Below, piece after piece: positions 63,964-64,000 of a DNA stretch of 64,000 nt. Origin of the DNA: Cotesia glomerata (Eukaryota > Arthropoda > Insecta > Hymenoptera > Braconidae); NCBI RefSeq assembly GCF_020080835.1, contig NC_058164.1, positions 18,904,688-18,968,687 on the forward strand, written 5' to 3'. The notes below the pieces were generated by a model that saw nothing but the letters and a program-made list of their open reading frames with translations, ran no database searches and was not told the DNA's origin. Position 1 is the stretch's first letter. Every line of letters starts with the position of its first letter. The position numbers and the translations under genes are program-made.

Positions 63964-64000
63964 CGGAAAGAATGACACAATTTACTGAAGAAGATGAAGA
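63964..64000 (+). CDS. exon 3 (partial), continues beyond window
   Basis: After the acceptor at 63963 the reading joins in phase as A-ERMTQFTEEDEE (first codon split with exon 2). It runs off the window end. The acidic run follows a polar segment. Phase agreement across both introns supports the model. Confidence 0.75.

Overview
Eukaryotic nuclear DNA from an animal, most likely an insect. It is very AT-rich, has intron-containing coding sequence only at the right edge, and carries insect-style transposon families (a pogo/Tigger DNA transposon, an R1-clade LINE, piggyBac-like and hAT-like MITEs). The repeat vocabulary suggests a parasitoid hymenopteran to me, but nothing in the sequence proves the order. 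I see no bacterial, plasmid, phage or CRISPR features and no intact tRNA or rRNA gene. || Layout: 0.05-2.77 kb is one large palindrome whose arms carry a broken ORF. 4.2 kb holds a 108-bp piggyBac-like MITE. 6.5-7.1 kb is an LTR-like segment with a 93-bp tandem duplication. 7.25-8.7 kb is the first copy of a TIR element ('family A') built from GGCCAAG-rich subrepeats with a tRNA-like core. 9.5-12.05 kb is a 'family H' repeat split by a TA-duplicating element ('C1'). 13-14.8 kb holds smaller repeats and GC-rich hairpins. 15.1-17.6 kb is a 2.4-kb hAT-like foldback element. 17.6-22.3 kb is a nest (family I containing family N and a 2001-bp Tigger). 22.6-25.5 kb is element P with a tRNA-like module and a nested element. 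27.9-30.3 kb is element K containing A2. 31.0-34.9 kb holds three R1-like LINE fragments on the minus strand, separated by (AC)n tracts. 35-39.8 kb is repeats, including element E (36.8-39.8) with nested A3 and G2. 41-42.5 kb is A4. 42.5-44.8 and 50.2-52.4 kb are mostly repeat-poor. 48.0-50.15 kb and 52.4-56.9 kb are nested elements, the latter four levels deep. 57.4-58.1 kb is another TIR element with a tRNA-like core. || From about 58.2 kb the sequence is calmer. From 62132 a real multi-exon gene begins on the plus strand: exons at 62132-62420, 62567-62788 and 63964 to beyond the window. Its product starts with a Ser/Pro-rich segment that I do not recognise. || The most striking pattern is that at least five sequence-unrelated TIR/foldback families here (A, C, N, P, W) each carry a central tRNA-like or B-box-bearing (GGTTCGA) module. 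Nested insertions, target duplications and an empty site in a paralogous repeat allow the insertion order to be read directly. All family letters (A, C, E, G, H, I, J, K, L, M, N, P, S, T, U, V, W) are names made up for this window. Homology was judged by eye, so ends of degenerate repeats are approximate.
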